Of a DNA stretch of 64,000 nucleotides, positions 1-9,353 are shown in pieces. Both the position numbers and the translations under genes were made by a program. The notes under the pieces are model-generated. The model made no database searches and had not been told where the DNA came from. It saw nothing but the letters and a program-made list of their open reading frames with translations. The DNA is from Accumulibacter sp. (lineage in GTDB: Bacteria; Pseudomonadota; Gammaproteobacteria; Burkholderiales; Rhodocyclaceae), in the NCBI GenBank assembly GCA_017302455.1, contig JAFLDO010000002.1, positions 97,749 to 161,748 of the forward strand, given 5' to 3'. Numbering within the stretch: the first letter of the stretch is position 1; each line of letters opens with the position of its first letter.

Positions 1-1273
<1,273 letters not shown>

Positions 1274-1319
1274 GGTGAAATCCTCAAGCAGGGAAAGAAA
1301 AGGATGCTGGCTACTTCCT

Positions 1320-1335
1320 AGCACTTTCCATGCCA
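1320..1335 (-). promoter_or_regulatory. Sigma-54 promoter of torF-glnK
   Basis: Read on the minus strand the element is TGGCATGGAAAGTGCT. It matches the sigma-54 consensus (TGGCACG, four bases, TTGCW) at all but two specified positions, with the invariant GG and GC at the right spacing. An A-tract lies just upstream. Transcription would start near 1309, giving a leader of about 36 bases before the porin ATG. Confidence 0.8.
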
Positions 1336-1397
1336 GAAATGTTTTTTTGATAAATCCGTTGCTTGTCGCTCGTCGGCTTCCCCGGCCGCACTATGTC

Positions 1398-1443
1398 GCA
1401 CTGCGTTAGCGCGGCGACGGGGATTTTTGCACCGCTGTGGTGC
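1398..1443 (-). promoter_or_regulatory. NtrC-like enhancer: two dyads
   Basis: The site at 1429-1443 is GCACC, five bases, GGTGC, a perfect dyad that fits the NtrC (GlnG) consensus. A weaker copy, GCACT, five bases, AGCGC, lies at 1398-1412. The centres are 31 bp apart, about three helical turns, and the better site is about 127 bp upstream of the predicted sigma-54 start. This is the usual geometry of an NtrC enhancer. The weaker site alone would not be convincing. Confidence 0.65.
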
Positions 1444-1467
1444 GTGACCTGCCGGGGGGCAGGCCTA

Positions 1468-1476
1468 TGCTAAACT
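1468..1476 (+). promoter_or_regulatory. Extended -10 promoter of ubiK
   Basis: TGCTAAACT, an extended -10 element 39 bp before the ubiK ATG. No good -35 is present at the usual distance. It lies only 25 bp from the NtrC-like dyad at 1429-1443. Confidence 0.4.
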
Positions 1477-1514
1477 CGGCTTCCTGCCAACCCTTTCGCC
1501 GACCGGTGGATACG

Positions 1515-1760
1515 ATGCTCGACCCCAGAATCCTTGAAGACCTCGGTGCCCGCCTGAGCGGCCTCCTGGCTGCCAGTCCGGCGGCCGACATCGAGAAGAA
1601 CGCCCGTGTCCTGCTCGCCAGCGTCTTTGCCAAGCTGGATCTGGTGACGCGCGAGGAGTTCGATATCCAGACACAGGTCCTGCAGCGCACCCGAGAAAAG
1701 CTGAAGGCGCTGGAGGCGCGCCTCGACCGGTTGGAAAACCCGCCCGACCGGCCGGCCTGA
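1515..1760 (+). CDS. ubiK: Ubiquinone biosynthesis accessory factor UbiK
   Basis: 81-residue BMFP/YqiC-type protein. In enterobacteria UbiK works with UbiJ to support the aerobic ubiquinone biosynthesis complex. The N-terminal half is an amphipathic helix (MLDPRILEDLGARLSGLL), and the C-terminal half (about residues 45-75) is a coiled coil with heptads running through VLQRTREKLKALEARLDRLE, as in family members. I chose the start at 1515 because the family begins there and the sequence upstream is not conserved-looking. It is a single gene between the torF-glnK control region and yifB. A 10-bp inverted repeat begins inside its last codons. Confidence 0.85.
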   Translation: MLDPRILEDLGARLSGLLAASPAADIEKNARVLLASVFAKLDLVTREEFDIQTQVLQRTREKLKALEARLDRLENPPDRPA

Positions 1761-1776
1761 CCCGCGCAGGCCGGCC
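1750..1776 (+). terminator. Hairpin at the end of ubiK
   Basis: A perfect 10-bp inverted repeat (GGCCGGCCTG / CAGGCCGGCC) with a seven-base loop spans the ubiK stop codon. No T-run follows, so it may stop transcription weakly or only protect the 3' end. Confidence 0.4.
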
Positions 1777-1980
1777 GCTGGTCAAGAGTGCCCCGCGCCT
1801 TCAACGGTTGCCCAGGGGGTGGCGGCGCCACTCTTGGAAGCAGGGTGCGGCCGGATTCGCCGACGACAGGGCGGCGCACGGCGCCTATGGCCGGTCGTCC
1901 CGCGCCATGTCACTCGCAGTAGCAGGCGCCCCTTTTCACGTGCAGTTTGTCTAGACTGCGGTTTTCCAAGGCTCCTTGCC

Positions 1981-3480
1981 ATGCCGCTCGCCATTGTTCA
2001 CAGTCGTGGTCTGGATGGACTCTTCGCTCCGGAGGTGGCTGTCGAGGTGCATCTGGCTGGCGGTCTGCCGAGTGTCACGCTGGTCGGGCTACCCGATACC
2101 GAAGTCAAGGAAGCGCGCGATCGGGTCAGGGCGGCGCTGCAGAACTCGGGTTTCGACTTCCCGAGCAAGCGCATCACGGTCAACCTCGCGCCGGCCGACC
2201 TGCCGAAGGAGTCCGGTCGCTTCGACCTGCCGATCGCGCTGGGCATCCTCGCGGCTTCGGGCCAGATCCCGACGTCGGCACTCGCCGGCTACGAGTTCGC
2301 TGGTGAGCTGTCGCTCTCGGGGGAACTGCGGCCGATTCGCGGCGCGCTCGCCATGGTTCTCGCCGCCGGCAGCCGCGGGCGCAGCTTTGTCCTGCCGTCA
2401 AGCAGCGCCCGCGAGGCCGCCCTGGCCGGGACGGTGCGGGTGCTCACGGCTGACAACCTGCTCGAGGTCTGCGCACATCTGATCGGGCAGGGCCAACTCA
2501 GCGAATGCCTGGCCGTCGTCGAGCTTGCCGACGAGGACGCGGACTATCCCGATCTCGCCGACGTGCGGGGTCAGGTGCAGGCCAAGCGCGCACTCGAGAT
2601 CGCCGCCGCGGGTGGGCATTCGATCCTCCTCGTCGGCCCGCCGGGTACCGGCAAGTCCATGCTCGCCAGCCGGCTGCCCGGCTTGCTGCCGCCGATGACC
2701 GAGGCGGCGGCGCTCGAATCGGCGGCCGTGCTGTCCCTGGCCGGGCAGTTCCGGCCCGATCGCTTTCGCCGCCATCCCTACCGGGCGCCGCACCATACGG
2801 CGTCGTCGGCGGCGCTGGTCGGCGGCGGCAGCATCCCGAGCCCGGGCGAGATCTCGCTCGCCCATCAGGGTGTTCTTTTCCTCGACGAGATTCCCGAGTT
2901 CGACCGCCGCGTACTGGAAGCACTGCGCGAGCCGTTGGACTCAGGGCGCATTCACATTTCGCGCGCCGCGCGTCAGGCCGAGTTTCCGGCCCAGTTCCAG
3001 CTCGTCGCGGCGATGAACCCCTGTCCTTGCGGTTATCACGGCGATTCGCGCGGCCGTTGCCGGTGTACGCCGGATCAGGTGCTGCGTTATCGTCGCCGGC
3101 TCTCCGGCCCACTGCTCGACCGTATCGACCTGCAGATCGAAGTCCCGGCGCTGCCCGCCGAAGTCTTGCAGCAGGCGCCCGATGGCGAAGCCTCGGCGAG
3201 CGTTCGCGCGCGTGTTGCGCAAGCCCGGGAGAGGCAGATCAGACGACAGGGGAAAGCCAATGCGCGGCTGACGGCGAAGGAGATTGACCAGTACTGTCAG
3301 CCCGCGGCGGCAGCGGCGGCGCTGCTGAAACACGCGATCAGCCGCTTCGAGCTATCGGCGCGAGCTTTCCACCGCCTGCTCAAGGTGGCGCGGACAATTT
3401 CCGATCTGGCCGGGAGCGACACCATCGAGGCGCAGCACGTGGCTGAAGCCGTGCAGTACCGCCGCTTCGCGAAGGATTGA
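1981..3480 (+). CDS. yifB: YifB/ComM family Mg-chelatase-like AAA+ ATPase
   Basis: 499-residue AAA+ protein of the YifB/ComM family; ComM is a branch-migration helicase aiding integration of transformed DNA. An N-terminal ChlI-type domain occupies about residues 1-180. The ATPase core has Walker A GPPGTGKS at 219-226 and Walker B VLFLDE at 298-303. The Cys-rich NPCPCGYHGD segment and a C-terminal Mg-chelatase helical domain follow. The start MPLAIVHSRGLDG is the family's usual one, although the frame stays open upstream. The 220 bp before it hold no gene I can recognise, only a weak TAGACT box at 1952. The next gene begins one base after the stop. Confidence 0.93.
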   Translation: MPLAIVHSRGLDGLFAPEVAVEVHLAGGLPSVTLVGLPDTEVKEARDRVRAALQNSGFDFPSKRITVNLAPADLPKESGRFDLPIALGILAASGQIPTSALAGYEFAGELSLSGELRPIRGALAMVLAAGSRGRSFVLPSSSAREAALAGTVRVLTADNLLEVCAHLIGQGQLSECLAVVELADEDADYPDLADVRGQVQAKRALEIAAAGGHSILLVGPPGTGKSMLASRLPGLLPPMTEAAALESAAVLSLAGQFRPDRFRRHPYRAPHHTASSAALVGGGSIPSPGEISLAHQGVLFLDEIPEFDRRVLEALREPLDSGRIHISRAARQAEFPAQFQLVAAMNPCPCGYHGDSRGRCRCTPDQVLRYRRRLSGPLLDRIDLQIEVPALPAEVLQQAPDGEASASVRARVAQARERQIRRQGKANARLTAKEIDQYCQPAAAAAALLKHAISRFELSARAFHRLLKVARTISDLAGSDTIEAQHVAEAVQYRRFAKD

Positions 3481-3481
3481 T

Positions 3482-4765
3482 GTGGCCGATTCGCAGCTCT
3501 CGCCGGCGCCGCGCGGGATTGCCTTCATGCTGGCCGCGCTGGCGGCCCTCGGTCCTTTCTCGATCGATACCTACCTGCCGTCGTTTCACGACATCGGCGC
3601 GTCGCTGCACGCCACGCCCCTGCAAGTCCAGCAGACGCTGACCGCGTACCTGTTGCCGTTCGCGCTGATGACGCTGTGGCATGGCGCGATCTCGGATGCC
3701 TTGGGCCGGCGGCGGGTGATTCTCGTCACGGTCGCCCTGTTTGCGCTGGCCTCGGCCGGCTGCATGCTGGCGACACGCATCGAACACCTCTGGTTGCTGC
3801 GGGCGCTGCAGGGGATGACCGGCGGTGCCGGTATCGTCATCAGCCGGGCGATCGTTCGCGACTTGTACGATGGGCCACCGGCACAGCGCCTGATTTCGCA
3901 GATCACCATGATGTTCGCCGTGGCCCCGGCGGTGGCGCCCGTGCTCGGCGGCTGGTTGCAGGCCTGGTTCGGCTGGCGCTCGGTGTTTGCCTTCCTGGCG
4001 CTGAGCAGCGCTGCCCTGTGGCTGGCCTCCTGGTATCTGCTCCCGGAAACGCTGCCACGGCATCGGCGCCAGTCGCTGCACGCCGGCTATCTGGTCCGCA
4101 GCTACTGGCAGGTACTCACTTCGCGGCCGTTCCTGCTGGTTTGTGGTGCACTGGCGTTCAATTTCGCCGCCTTCTTCATCTATGTGCTCTCGGCCCCGGT
4201 CTTCTTGATGCACCACCTGGGCGTTGCGGCGACCGGTTTCCTGTGGCTGTTCGGCCCGGCGATGGGCGGCCTGATGATCGGCGCCTGGTTGTCGGGCCGC
4301 TGCGCCGGCAAGTTGTCGCTGCCGCGCACGATCGCCGCCGGCTACCTGGTGATGGGTCTCGCCGTCGTGCTCAATATTGGCCTCAATCTGGCCTGGCCGC
4401 CAGCGCTGCCGTGGAGCGTGCTGCCGATCTTCGTATTCACGCTCGGCATGTCGCTGGCCATGCCCTGCCTGACCCTGCAGGCGCTCGATCTGTTTCCCGA
4501 AAAGCGTGGCCTGGCGGCTTCCTGCCAGGGCTTCCTGCAGGCCGGATTCAACGCTTTCGCGGCCGCCTTGATCGCCCCCGCGCTCTGGGGATCGACGCTC
4601 TCTCTGGCGTTGGGCATGGGCGGCCTGCTGCTGCTGGGTATCTTCGCCACGCTGATTCATCAACGGCGAAGCGTTTGCTGCCTCATCCGGTCTGCCTGCC
4701 ACCGGTTTCCCTGGCAAACGGCAGCAGGCACAGCGAGACGACGATGCAGGCGGCCATCAGGCTGA
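3482..4765 (+). CDS. Bcr/CflA family drug efflux MFS transporter
   Basis: 427-residue inner-membrane protein with about 12 hydrophobic segments, of the DHA1 Bcr/CflA group (drug or peptide/H+ antiport). Diagnostic residues are FSIDTYLPSFHDI after the first helix and LWHGAISDALGRRRV (motif A) between helices 2 and 3. The start is GTG, one base after the yifB stop; a later ATG (MLAALAALGPF) is possible. The last 28 or so codons run 83 bp into the 3' end of the opposite MFS gene, giving a Cys/Arg-rich tail unlike the family. The natural C-terminus is probably near LIHQRRS, so an ancestral stop may have been lost. Confidence 0.88.
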   Translation: MADSQLSPAPRGIAFMLAALAALGPFSIDTYLPSFHDIGASLHATPLQVQQTLTAYLLPFALMTLWHGAISDALGRRRVILVTVALFALASAGCMLATRIEHLWLLRALQGMTGGAGIVISRAIVRDLYDGPPAQRLISQITMMFAVAPAVAPVLGGWLQAWFGWRSVFAFLALSSAALWLASWYLLPETLPRHRRQSLHAGYLVRSYWQVLTSRPFLLVCGALAFNFAAFFIYVLSAPVFLMHHLGVAATGFLWLFGPAMGGLMIGAWLSGRCAGKLSLPRTIAAGYLVMGLAVVLNIGLNLAWPPALPWSVLPIFVFTLGMSLAMPCLTLQALDLFPEKRGLAASCQGFLQAGFNAFAAALIAPALWGSTLSLALGMGGLLLLGIFATLIHQRRSVCCLIRSACHRFPWQTAAGTARRRCRRPSG

Positions 4766-5969
4766 AGGCCGCCTGATACGCGCCGGCGTCGTAGAGGCGC
4801 GCACCCGCCGCCGTGGCTCCCCGCCAGTGGCGGTCGAGAAGCCAGCCGACAGCGGGTTGCAGCAGCATGCCGCCGAGTAGCGGCCCCATGTTGCAGATGC
4901 CGGCGGCGGTGCCCACCAGACGCGTGGGTACCGACTCCTTGGCGAAAGCAAAGCCGATGATCAGGTTGCCCGAGAACAGGCCGGTAAACAGCAGGGCGAC
5001 GATCAACAGCCAGAGCGGTAGCGGCGCGAAGATGATCAGCAACCATCCGGCGAGCGCCGCGGCGGTCGTCCACACGTAGAGCGGCCGGCGACGGCCGAGA
5101 CGTTCGGAGAGCGTGCCGAGCAGTGGCCCGCCGATGGCCCAGGCGATCAGCAGCAGCGAGGTGATCGCCGCCGCGCTCCGCGTCTCCAGACCGTGCACCT
5201 GGCGCAGATAGGGAACACCCCACAGTCCGGCGAACGTGAGAACGGCGCCGGCAACGCCAATCGGCGCGATCAGGAGGATCCAGATGTTCCGGTAAGAAAG
5301 GACCTCGGCCATTCCGCGCAGGATCGACCCGTGCTGCCCGCCAGCCGACGCTGCCGGCGCATGGCTGGCGTGGGCCAGATCGCGCGGGTCATCACGGACG
5401 CGCAGCCAGATGGCCAGCGAGAGCAGGCCGGTGACGGCCGCCGAGACGCCCATCACCGGACGCCAGCCCCAGGTTTCGATCAGCATTCGTAGCGGCACGC
5501 CGGCAATCACGCCGCCAACGACGCCAAAGGTCAGCGCCATTCCGGACGCCAGGGCGAACTGCCGTGCGGCGAACCAGTGTGTGGCGAGCTTGAGCATCGA
5601 CACGAAGGCAACGGCGACCGACGCGCCGATCAGCAAGCGTCCGGCGCTGGCCCACCAGAAGTCGGGCGAGCACGCGAAAATTGCCGTGCCGATGGCGGCC
5701 ACCGCCGCACCCGCGGTCAACAGGCGGCGCGGTCCCCAGCGATCGGCGAGTATTCCGGTCGGGATCTGCATGGCCACGTAGGAATAGAAGTAGAACGCCG
5801 AGAGATTGCCGAGTTCGCTGGCGCCGATGGCGAACTCCTGCATCAGGCGGTCTGTCATCACCGCCGGGGCGACGCGCTGGTAGAAGCCGATCAGGTACAG
5901 CAGAGCCGCCAGCCCCCACACACTCCACGCGACGGCGGCCGGCGGGTGGCCGTGCTCGCTCGCGTTCAC
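4683..5969 (-). CDS. MFS transporter
   Basis: 428-residue major facilitator with 12 predicted membrane segments. Motif A is present as GILADRWGPRRLL between helices 2 and 3, and a related loop SERLGRRRPLY lies in the second half. A hydrophilic loop rich in Ala, His and Gly (about residues 200-215) separates the halves. It resembles the broad anion/organic-acid group, but the substrate cannot be read from the sequence. It converges with the Bcr-type gene and overlaps it by 83 bp. The next gene, 224 bp away, is divergent. Confidence 0.85.
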   Translation of the reverse strand: MNASEHGHPPAAVAWSVWGLAALLYLIGFYQRVAPAVMTDRLMQEFAIGASELGNLSAFYFYSYVAMQIPTGILADRWGPRRLLTAGAAVAAIGTAIFACSPDFWWASAGRLLIGASVAVAFVSMLKLATHWFAARQFALASGMALTFGVVGGVIAGVPLRMLIETWGWRPVMGVSAAVTGLLSLAIWLRVRDDPRDLAHASHAPAASAGGQHGSILRGMAEVLSYRNIWILLIAPIGVAGAVLTFAGLWGVPYLRQVHGLETRSAAAITSLLLIAWAIGGPLLGTLSERLGRRRPLYVWTTAAALAGWLLIIFAPLPLWLLIVALLFTGLFSGNLIIGFAFAKESVPTRLVGTAAGICNMGPLLGGMLLQPAVGWLLDRHWRGATAAGARLYDAGAYQAAFSLMAACIVVSLCLLPFARETGGRQTG

Positions 5970-6136
5970 TGCCGTTTCCCGTCTGTACCAGCGATGTTGC
6001 GGCCGCCGGCACGCCAGCGGTCAGTTCTCGGGCGGTACCCGGGGCCACGCCGCCCGGGCAGCGGCGCCGTCGGCAGATGGCGGGTGCATCCGGGGGATTC
6101 GCGCGCGCTCACGGAACTCCTTCGCCTGCGTTCGTC

Positions 6137-6142
6137 TATACT
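6137..6142 (+). promoter_or_regulatory. -10 element of the BamE-like lipoprotein gene
   Basis: TATACT followed by CGCGG, 51 bp before the ATG. The same 11 bases recur before the trpB-like gene. No -35 is recognisable. Confidence 0.4.
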
Positions 6143-6193
6143 CGCGGCTTGGCGCCAGCGATTCTAGCCGGTGTGAGTGGAGCACGGAAAGAC

Positions 6194-6682
6194 ATGTTCG
6201 GGAAACTCCTTGCAGGTTTGCTACTGACCGGTGCGCTCGCCCTCGTCGTGTCCGCCTGCGACGTCGACAAGCTGAGCCGTCTCAGACCCGGCAGTTCCAG
6301 CGCCGACGAGGTGCGGCAGGTGATGGGCAAGCCGAACCTCGAGTGGCGCGACGAGGATGGTACGCGCATCTGGGAGTATCCGCGCACCCCCGAGGGAATG
6401 GTCAACTACATGCTCGTCATTGGCCCCGATCAGGTCCTGCGCGAGGTGCGGCAAGTGCTGACCGAGGAGAATTTCAGCAAAGTCAGGCCCGGCATGCGCA
6501 TGGATGATGTCCGCTACCTGCTCGGCCAGCCGGCTCATCAGGTGCGTTTTCCGCTGAACCAGGAAACCGTCTGGGACTGGAAGACGAAGGTCGAGCCGGG
6601 AATGGAGTGGTACTTCAATGTCCATTTCAGTGACCGCGGTGTGGTGACCAGGACGAGTACCAACTTCGTCCCCAAGGGCTGA
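6194..6682 (+). CDS. BamE/SmpA-like outer membrane lipoprotein
   Basis: 162-residue predicted lipoprotein. A hydrophobic signal ends in the lipobox VSAC, with Cys22 as the lipidation site. The mature part has two BamE/OmlA-type units, each opening with a helix-turn of the form RPG(S/M)...(D)VR..(L/M)G.P (about residues 31-47 and 101-117). It has a clear relative at 44386, with the same layout and matching phrases such as MGKP and QVL-E-F. BamE itself is usually shorter with one such unit, so this is a related family rather than certain BamE. It stands alone between a divergent MFS gene and speD. Confidence 0.75.
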   Translation: MFGKLLAGLLLTGALALVVSACDVDKLSRLRPGSSSADEVRQVMGKPNLEWRDEDGTRIWEYPRTPEGMVNYMLVIGPDQVLREVRQVLTEENFSKVRPGMRMDDVRYLLGQPAHQVRFPLNQETVWDWKTKVEPGMEWYFNVHFSDRGVVTRTSTNFVPKG

Positions 6683-6770
6683 GAGGCATGCGCTGCCGGG
6701 GGCGACCGGTGACTGCCGCCGGGTGGTGGCTCGCGCGGGCCGCCGCCGCCCAGGCCGCGGCTCGCCAATC

Positions 6771-6794
6771 GCTTCGCCGCTCGCTTCGCCGCTC
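6771..6794 (+). repeat. Tandem 12-base repeat before speD
   Basis: Two perfect adjacent copies of GCTTCGCCGCTC, ending 24 bp before the speD ATG. Probably replication slippage in GC-rich sequence; it would lie in the speD leader. Confidence 0.6.
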
Positions 6795-6818
6795 GCGCTA
6801 CGACGTCCTGGAGCTGTC

Positions 6819-7229
6819 ATGCATGGCCTGCACCTGATCGCCGAACTCTACGACTGCCGCTGCGAGGCGCGCTTCCTGGATGACGTGGCGACGCTGCAGG
6901 AAACCTGCCTGGCGGTGTGTTCGACCCCAGGGTTGACGCCCGTTGCGCAGGCCTTTCACCAGTTCGGCAGTGCGCGGGAACCGGCTGGCGCGACCGGCGC
7001 CGTGATCCTGGCCGAGTCGCATCTGGCTGTTCACACCTGGCCCGAAGTGCGGGCGGTAACGCTCGATCTTTACGTGTGCAACTTCAGCCAGGACAACAGT
7101 GCCGCAGCGCGTCTTGCCTGCGACCGACTGATCCGCGCCTTTGCGCCGTGCCGCGTGGTCCAGCGCGAGTTGGCTCGCGGTGTTCCGGACGCGGTCGCCG
7201 CTCCGGGGCGGGTCGGCGGAAGTGAATAG
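6819..7229 (+). CDS. speD: S-adenosylmethionine decarboxylase proenzyme
   Basis: 136-residue bacterial class 1b SpeD. It makes decarboxylated S-adenosylmethionine, the aminopropyl donor for spermidine. The self-cleavage site is visible as [12 protein letters not shown]: Ser67 would become the pyruvoyl group, and the following His and the HTWPE motif are typical. The start [13 protein letters not shown] fits the family. No speE is seen in the window; the next gene is a TrpB-like enzyme. The C-terminal tail of about 15 residues (Pro/Gly/Val-rich) looks non-conserved. Confidence 0.9.
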   Translation: MHGLHLIAELYDCRCEARFLDDVATLQETCLAVCSTPGLTPVAQAFHQFGSAREPAGATGAVILAESHLAVHTWPEVRAVTLDLYVCNFSQDNSAAARLACDRLIRAFAPCRVVQRELARGVPDAVAAPGRVGGSE

Positions 7230-7245
7230 GCGAGGCGGCGAAGGG

Positions 7246-7251
7246 TATACT
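7246..7251 (+). promoter_or_regulatory. -10 element of the trpB-like gene
   Basis: TATACT followed by CGCGG, 37 bp before the GTG start and just after the speD stop. No -35 is obvious. It suggests the trpB-like gene has its own promoter. Confidence 0.4.
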
Positions 7252-7287
7252 CGCGGTTTTCGATCAACAGCAACGTCAGGGGGCTGC

Positions 7288-8652
7288 GTGGAATCGCTTC
7301 GTATCACGCTCGAGCAATCCGAGATTCCGACGCATTGGTACAACGTCGTCGCCGACATGCCCAATCCGCCCCTGCCGCCGCTGGGCCCGGACCACCAACC
7401 GGTGTCGCCGGAGCAGATGGGAGCGATCTTTCCGCCGGCCATTCTCGAGCAGGAAATGTCGGCCGAGCGCTGGATCCCGATCCCGCAGCCGGTACGTGAG
7501 ATTTATCGACTGTGGCGTCCGTCGCCACTGATTCGCGCCCGCCGCCTTGAGGAAGCGCTGGCGACCCCGGCCCGGATCTACTACAAGTACGAAGGCGTTT
7601 CGCCTGCTGGTTCGCACAAGCCAAACACCGCCGTACCGCAGGCTTTCTACAACCAGCAGGCGGGAATCAAGCGCATCACCACCGAAACCGGCGCCGGGCA
7701 GTGGGGCTGCTCGATGGCTTTTGCCGGCCAGATGTTCGGTCTCGAAGTGCGCGTCTACATGGTCAAGATCAGCTACCAGCAGAAGCCTTTCAGGCGTTCG
7801 ATGATGCAGACCTGGGGCGCCGAAGTGTTCGCCAGTCCATCGGCCATGACGCAGACCGGACGCGATCTGCTGGCGAAGGATCCCGAGAATCAAGGTTCAT
7901 TGGGCATCGCGATTTCCGAGGCCGTCGAGGAGGCGGCGTCACGGGCGGACACCAGTTACGCTCTCGGTTCGGTGCTCAATCACGTGGCGCTGCATCAGAC
8001 GATCATCGGTCAGGAAGCGAGGAAGCAGTTCGAGAAGGCTGGTGACTGGCCGGATGTCGTTTTCGCCCCCTGCGGTGGCGGCTCGTCGTTCGCTGGTGTG
8101 GCGTTCCCCTTCATCGCCGACAATGCGGCGGGAGGGCGCAAGGGCAAGCCGACGCGGCTGGTCGCCGTCGAGCCGAGTTCTTGTCCGACGCTCACCAAGG
8201 GTTGCTACGCCTATGACTTCGGCGATGCTTCCGGCTTTACGCCGCTGATGAAGATGTATACCCTCGGCCACGACTTCATGCCCCCTGGCATCCACGCCGG
8301 CGGCCTGCGCTATCACGGGGATTCGCCGCTGGTTTCGCAGCTCTACCACGAGGGCCTGCTCGAAGCGGTTGCCGTGACGCAGCTGGCCACCTTCGAAGCC
8401 GGCGTGATGTTCGCCCGTGCTGAAGGCATCATCCCGGCGCCCGAGTCCAACCATGCGATCCGGGCGGCAATCGACGAGGCCCAGCGCTGCCGGCAGAGCG
8501 GCGAGGCGAGGACGATCTTCTTCAATCTTACAGGCCACGGACACTTCGACATGGCCGCCTACGACCGCTATTTTGCCGGTGAGCTCGAGGATTTCGAGTA
8601 TCCGGCCGAGGCCATCCGGGCTTCGCTGGAACATCTGCCGAAGATCGGGTGA
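7288..8652 (+). CDS. TrpB2-type tryptophan synthase beta-like PLP enzyme
   Basis: 454-residue PLP enzyme of the TrpB2 class, which couples serine and indole, often without TrpA. The PLP lysine is Lys111 in AGSHKPNTA, and the phosphate-binding loop is [10 protein letters not shown]. Length and the N-terminal segment [19 protein letters not shown] identify the long TrpB2 type rather than the roughly 400-residue TrpB1. The start is GTG with AGGGGG shortly before it; the frame is open further upstream but overlaps speD. No trpA is nearby, so its in vivo role may be indole salvage or a serine reaction (inference). The SPOR gene follows within 2 bp. Confidence 0.88.
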   Translation: MESLRITLEQSEIPTHWYNVVADMPNPPLPPLGPDHQPVSPEQMGAIFPPAILEQEMSAERWIPIPQPVREIYRLWRPSPLIRARRLEEALATPARIYYKYEGVSPAGSHKPNTAVPQAFYNQQAGIKRITTETGAGQWGCSMAFAGQMFGLEVRVYMVKISYQQKPFRRSMMQTWGAEVFASPSAMTQTGRDLLAKDPENQGSLGIAISEAVEEAASRADTSYALGSVLNHVALHQTIIGQEARKQFEKAGDWPDVVFAPCGGGSSFAGVAFPFIADNAAGGRKGKPTRLVAVEPSSCPTLTKGCYAYDFGDASGFTPLMKMYTLGHDFMPPGIHAGGLRYHGDSPLVSQLYHEGLLEAVAVTQLATFEAGVMFARAEGIIPAPESNHAIRAAIDEAQRCRQSGEARTIFFNLTGHGHFDMAAYDRYFAGELEDFEYPAEAIRASLEHLPKIG

Positions 8653-8654
8653 GC

Positions 8655-9353
8655 ATGTTGCTGCGTCTCGCCGTCTTTCTTCTTGTCCTCGCCAACCTGC
8701 TGCTGTTCGCGTGGACGCAGGGCTACCTCGGCAGGTCCGGCAACCCCGACGCCCAGCGCGTCGCGCAGCAGGTGCTCCCGGAGCAGTTGCGCATCGTCTC
8801 GCGCGGGGAGCCGGCACGCGCGCCGAGTACGAAAGACGACAGCGACAAGACGGTCGACAAGAGGAACGGCAACGGCGAATTCTGTCAGGTGTGGAGTGAT
8901 CTGGCGAACGCCGATGCCGATCAGGTCGAGCGACTGCTCGGCGAACAGTTTGCGGCCTTCAAGGCGAGCCGGCGGACGACGGCCGAGATCAGCGGCTACT
9001 GGGTTTTCGTTCCTCCGCTTGCCAGCAAGGACGAAGCGAGCCGGAAGGCGGCCGAACTGGAGCAACTGGGGGTCCAGGAGTTCTTCGTCGTGACCGGCGG
9101 CGGGCCCAACCAACTGGCCATCTCACTGGGGACCTACCGGAGCGAGGCAGCCGCCAACACCCGACTGGAAGCGCTGCGTGCGAAAGGGGTCAAGTCTGCT
9201 CGGGTTGGCGAGCGCAAGGGCAAACCGGTCAATGCGCTCGAAATCCGTGGCCCGGAGGCGCAGGCCGAAGCGCTGCGTCAGGCCATAGTCGCTCTCCTGC
9301 CGAAGGCTTCCAGCCCGAGCGCCTGCAAGGTGCGAAGCGAGCCCGCACCATGA
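8655..9353 (+). CDS. SPOR domain membrane protein
   Basis: 232-residue predicted inner-membrane protein. One N-terminal membrane helix (about residues 3-20, LRLAVFLLVLANLLLFAW) is followed by a charged linker and a C-terminal SPOR-like domain (about 115-195). SPOR domains bind denuded peptidoglycan glycans at division sites. The ATG at 8655 lies 2 bp after the trpB-like stop; a GTG six bases earlier would overlap that stop. The 3' end overlaps coaE by 4 bp (ATGA), so the pair is translationally coupled. The role in division is inferred from the domain. Confidence 0.78.
   Translation: MLLRLAVFLLVLANLLLFAWTQGYLGRSGNPDAQRVAQQVLPEQLRIVSRGEPARAPSTKDDSDKTVDKRNGNGEFCQVWSDLANADADQVERLLGEQFAAFKASRRTTAEISGYWVFVPPLASKDEASRKAAELEQLGVQEFFVVTGGGPNQLAISLGTYRSEAAANTRLEALRAKGVKSARVGERKGKPVNALEIRGPEAQAEALRQAIVALLPKASSPSACKVRSEPAP

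Noticed and set aside
3380..4717. A 445-codon minus-strand frame opposite the Bcr-type transporter
   Set aside because: Low-complexity Gln/Arg/Gly composition and complete overlap with a clear membrane protein.
6771..6794. Tandem 12-base repeat as a CRISPR or attachment site
   Set aside because: Only two adjacent copies with no spacers and no mobile genes nearby; slippage is sufficient.
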